Source: JAYTJL01 sp043731125 (lineage in GTDB: Bacteria > Patescibacteriota > Saccharimonadia > Saccharimonadales > UBA10212). Taken from it: a DNA stretch of 14,269 nt. A model generated the notes under the pieces. The model searched no databases, was not told the DNA's origin, and worked only from the letters and a program-made list of their open reading frames with translations. The translations under genes and the position numbers were made by a program. The stretch is taken from NCBI GenBank assembly GCA_043731125.1, contig JAYTJL010000059.1:1-14269 (forward strand), given 5' to 3'. This document shows, piece by piece, positions 11,583 to 14,269 of this stretch; within the stretch, counting starts at the first letter, position 1; each line of letters begins with the position of its first letter.

Positions 11583-14245
11583 TGCAATCATCAAGAAAAA
11601 AACTGGCAATTATTGATGGTAAATCGGTATTCTACCGAGGCTACTATGCCATGCCAAATCTCTCTACCCGTGACGGCACGCCAACCGGAGGGGTTTATGG
11701 CTTTGCGGCCATGAGTCTAGAACTACTTAAAAAACTCAAACCAGACTATGTAGCCGTGGCATGGGACAAGCCCAAGACCAACATTCGAAAACGGCTGGAA
11801 TTGTACCCGCAGTACAAAGCTGGTCGCAAACCAGCACCACCAGACTTTTATGCTCAAATACCAATTTTGCACGAACTACTCGAGGCTTTTAATTGGCCAC
11901 TAATAGAACTTGATGACTATGAAGCCGACGACATTATGGGTGCTTTGGCCACTCAGGCACAGAAAAAAGATATAGAAACAATGCTAATTACATCTGACTT
12001 GGACATGTTGCAGTTGGTGAATAGCCACACCAAAGTCTATGCACTCAAAAAAGGCTTTTCTAACATAGAAGAGTACCACCTGGAGAGTTTTACGGAAAAA
12101 TATGGACTTGAGGTTAACCAATTTCTAGACTTGAAAGCCCTGAAGGGGGATAGTAGCGACAATATTCCTGGTGTGCCTGGTATTGGAGAAAAGATTGGGA
12201 TAGGCTTGCTGCAAGAATACAAAACCCTAGACGGGGTATATGACAATTTAAGCCTTATTAAAGAATCAACTCGTAAAAAGTTAGAAGCCGGTAAAGACTC
12301 AGCCTACTTGTCTAAAAAAATTGCCGAAATATGGATAGATGCACCAGTGAAGCTGGATTATAAAGCTATGGATGCTCATAAGTTAGACACTAAAGCCCTG
12401 CAAGAGTTATTACAAAAGTTAGAGTTCCGCACACTTCTGCGTAATTTGCCGGACGGTATGAAGCTAAACGCGGAGAGCGGGGACGTAGCAATTAGTCGTA
12501 GCACTAACCTAAAGTTGCCCAAAAGTAATACAATCAGCGACAATAAATCACTGGCTGGCATAAAGCTGCCAAAAACGGATTATTTGTTTGTTCATTCTCG
12601 CGCTGCTGGCAAGCACGGAACCAACCCAAAATACTTAGCATTTGGATCTTATGACGAAGTATACATACTGGATCTTGCCAAACTAGACAGCAAAAAAGTT
12701 GCCGCTATCTTTGAAGGTAAAAACTTAATCGGATACGACGTTAAGAGCGCTGTTAAAGTCTTAAAAACTATAGGTGTAACAGAAGTAAAAGTGGAGCATT
12801 GTGTGCTTGTTGGAGCGTTTTTAATTAATGCACTACTACGGGCTCAGAGCCTTACTGATTTGGCGCAAGAAAGCCTTGATTATGGTGGCGCGGCGTTTGA
12901 AGATTTGCCCGATGAAGACTTTGTAAATCGCTTGCCAGAAATCATGGCTGTGATTGCCGGCCTATATGATTTTCAGGCCAAAGAACTCAAGTCAACACCA
13001 ACCTTAAACAACTTAGCTAAGACCATTGAATGGCCAATAACAGCTGTATTGGCAGACATGGAAATGGCGGGAATAAAACTAGATGGTAAGTACCTAAATA
13101 AGTTTTCTAAGGAGTTAGAAGAAAGCATCTCCGACCTAGAGCAAAATATATATGGCCATGCCAACCAAGAGTTTAATATTGCCTCGCCCTCACAGCTGGC
13201 CGATATACTGTTTAACACTCTAGACCTGCCAACCCAGTTTATTAAAAAAACTAAAACTGGATATTCTACAGCCGCTAGTGAACTGGCTAAATTGCGAGGC
13301 CTACATCCTATTATTGATTTGATAAGTCAGTACCGCGAGGCGGCAAAACTAAAAAACACATACGTAGATACCTTGCCGGAATTGGTTGATGAAAATAGCC
13401 GGGTGCATACAACTTTTAACCTAACTATTGCTCCAACAGGCCGACTGTCTAGTGCAGACCCGAATTTGCAGAACATTCCTGTTAGGACAGACCTTGGCAA
13501 ACGCATTCGTACAGCCTTTGTGGCAGAAAAAGGGAATGTACTTGTTAGTGCAGATTACAGCCAATTTGAACTGCGCCTGGCCGCCGTACTAGCCGGCGAC
13601 AAGGATATGATTGAGGCTTTTAACGCAGACCAAGATATTCATGTATTAACCGCGGCAGAGGTGTTGGGTATTAAACCAGAAGATGTCACCAAACAACAGC
13701 GTTACGAGGCCAAGGCTGTAAACTTTGGCATTTTGTATGGCCAGGGCCCACATGGTTTGGCAGAGCAAACAGGCATGACTTTCACAGCAGCGCGAGAATT
13801 TATAGCCAAGTACTTTGAAGTACGGCCCAAGCTGAAAGAATATATAGACGCTACTCGCAAAATGGCACTAGAGCAGGGTTATGTAGAAACCATGCTTGGC
13901 CGTCGACGGCCTACGCCAGATGTTCAGAGCTCTAACTTCGCTGTGCGCGAGGGCGCATACCGTGCAGCCGTTAATATGCCTTTGCAGGGTACCGCCGCAG
14001 ACTTAACCAAACTGGCGATGATCAAAGTTCAGGAGAACTTTGATCAGTCATCAGTCATCAGTCATCAGTCATCAGTCAAACCGAAGATGCTTTTGCAGAT
14101 TCATGACTCAATTCTTGTGGAGTGTAGAGCAGAGGATGCAAAAGTGGTTGGCGATTTGCTTAAGGAGACCATGGAAGAAGTCTACGAACTGCCAGTAAAA
14201 CTAAAAGTAGACATAACCCACGGCAAAACTTGGGGGGAACTATGA
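11582..14245 (+). CDS. polA: DNA polymerase I PolA with inactive-looking proofreading domain
   Basis: Repair and Okazaki-fragment polymerase, 887 residues from the ATG at 11582 (AGGAC upstream); the frame is open back to a TTG at 11513, but conserved sequence starts just after the ATG. The 5'-3' exonuclease domain (about 1-290) is complete: IDG (D12), YRGYYA, WDKP, EADD (114-117), TSDLDMLQL and KGDSSDNIPGVPGIGEK. The middle domain (about 320-460) has the fold position of the 3'-5' exonuclease but lacks the DxE and other acidic residues (FVHSRAAGKH where DTET is expected), so no proofreading is expected. The polymerase domain has motif A SADYSQFELR (D658), motif B with K711 and F715 in KAVNFGILYGQG, and motif C as H841-D842-S843 rather than the usual HDE. 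A 7-bp repeat array inserts SSVISHQSSV at about 823-832, just before motif C. The stop overlaps the next ATG (ATGA). Confidence 0.95.
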   Translation: MQSSRKKLAIIDGKSVFYRGYYAMPNLSTRDGTPTGGVYGFAAMSLELLKKLKPDYVAVAWDKPKTNIRKRLELYPQYKAGRKPAPPDFYAQIPILHELLEAFNWPLIELDDYEADDIMGALATQAQKKDIETMLITSDLDMLQLVNSHTKVYALKKGFSNIEEYHLESFTEKYGLEVNQFLDLKALKGDSSDNIPGVPGIGEKIGIGLLQEYKTLDGVYDNLSLIKESTRKKLEAGKDSAYLSKKIAEIWIDAPVKLDYKAMDAHKLDTKALQELLQKLEFRTLLRNLPDGMKLNAESGDVAISRSTNLKLPKSNTISDNKSLAGIKLPKTDYLFVHSRAAGKHGTNPKYLAFGSYDEVYILDLAKLDSKKVAAIFEGKNLIGYDVKSAVKVLKTIGVTEVKVEHCVLVGAFLINALLRAQSLTDLAQESLDYGGAAFEDLPDEDFVNRLPEIMAVIAGLYDFQAKELKSTPTLNNLAKTIEWPITAVLADMEMAGIKLDGKYLNKFSKELEESISDLEQNIYGHANQEFNIASPSQLADILFNTLDLPTQFIKKTKTGYSTAASELAKLRGLHPIIDLISQYREAAKLKNTYVDTLPELVDENSRVHTTFNLTIAPTGRLSSADPNLQNIPVRTDLGKRIRTAFVAEKGNVLVSADYSQFELRLAAVLAGDKDMIEAFNADQDIHVLTAAEVLGIKPEDVTKQQRYEAKAVNFGILYGQGPHGLAEQTGMTFTAAREFIAKYFEVRPKLKEYIDATRKMALEQGYVETMLGRRRPTPDVQSSNFAVREGAYRAAVNMPLQGTAADLTKLAMIKVQENFDQSSVISHQSSVKPKMLLQIHDSILVECRAEDAKVVGDLLKETMEEVYELPVKLKVDITHGKTWGEL
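14043..14078 (+). repeat. Heptanucleotide tandem repeat inside polA
   Basis: Five perfect copies of TCAGTCA (14044-14078) plus one matching base upstream. The array is in frame and encodes QSSVISHQSSV in the loop between the helix carrying AADLTKLAMIKVQENF and the strand leading to the catalytic HDS. The unit differs by one base from that in argS, and the encoded peptides are nearly identical. Confidence 0.95.
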
Positions 14246-14269
14246 TTGATCCGGGCGAAATGCTTTTCG
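14242..14269 (+). CDS. Start of an unidentified gene overlapping polA (runs off the window)
   Basis: The ATG at 14242 shares ATGA with the polA stop (14243-14245), the same coupling as mscL-msrB. Only nine full codons are visible, starting MIDPGEMLF. This is too short to recognise; it is not the MPELPEV start of MutM, which often follows polA. Confidence 0.45.

Overview
The window looks like chromosome from a member of the Candidate Phyla Radiation (Patescibacteria), most likely a Saccharibacteria (TM7)-type organism. This rests on compact, almost entirely plus-strand gene layout, very short spacers, ATGA/TGATG gene overlaps, leaderless-looking promoters, a DnaG whose zinc ligands are all replaced, and a SipW/TasA-type secretion pair. 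TGA is used as a stop (mscL, polA), so the UGA-to-Gly code of SR1/Gracilibacteria does not apply. The taxonomic call is an inference from gene features; no rRNA gene is present to confirm it.

Layout. 1-893: 3' part of argS, carrying an in-frame insertion built of 7-bp repeats. 961-2693: small membrane protein, mscL, msrB, a second small membrane protein and an MmcQ/YjbR-family gene, the middle three overlapping or abutting. 2694-2839: a spacer with inverted repeats. 2840-3454 (minus): a single-pass membrane-anchored protein of unknown function, the only convincing minus-strand gene. 3550-6487: dnaG and rpoD. 6514-6828: a stand-alone sigma region 4 gene broken by an in-frame TAA and with decayed DNA-reading residues. 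6956-8029: a second full sigma-70-type factor with an altered -10 recognition helix. 8075-8641: a P-loop nucleotide kinase-like protein, followed by a hairpin terminator. 8881-10723: a TasA/camelysin-like secreted protein and a SipW-type signal peptidase. The peptidase is itself fused to a TasA-like export signal and a lamin-tail domain. 10770-11342: a six-span membrane protein. 11582-14245: polA, with a second in-frame 7-bp repeat insertion next to the catalytic motif C. 14242 onward: start of another gene overlapping the polA stop.

How the genes work together. dnaG, rpoD, the second sigma factor and polA are replication and transcription core. mscL and msrB are osmotic and oxidative stress functions. 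The most distinctive unit is 8774-10723: an operator-like palindrome and an extended -10 promoter drive a fibre-type protein and its probable processing enzyme. That enzyme carries, in the same chain, a copy of the substrate's cleavage-site motif ahead of an extracellular lamin-tail domain, so it may process and release its own C-terminal half.

Two window-wide patterns cut across the genes. First, degenerate heptanucleotide tandem arrays occur in spacers and inside argS and polA. Second, several first-in-transcript genes have a -10 box only 6 to 10 nt before the ATG, suggesting leaderless mRNAs, whereas some operon-internal genes carry Shine-Dalgarno sequences.
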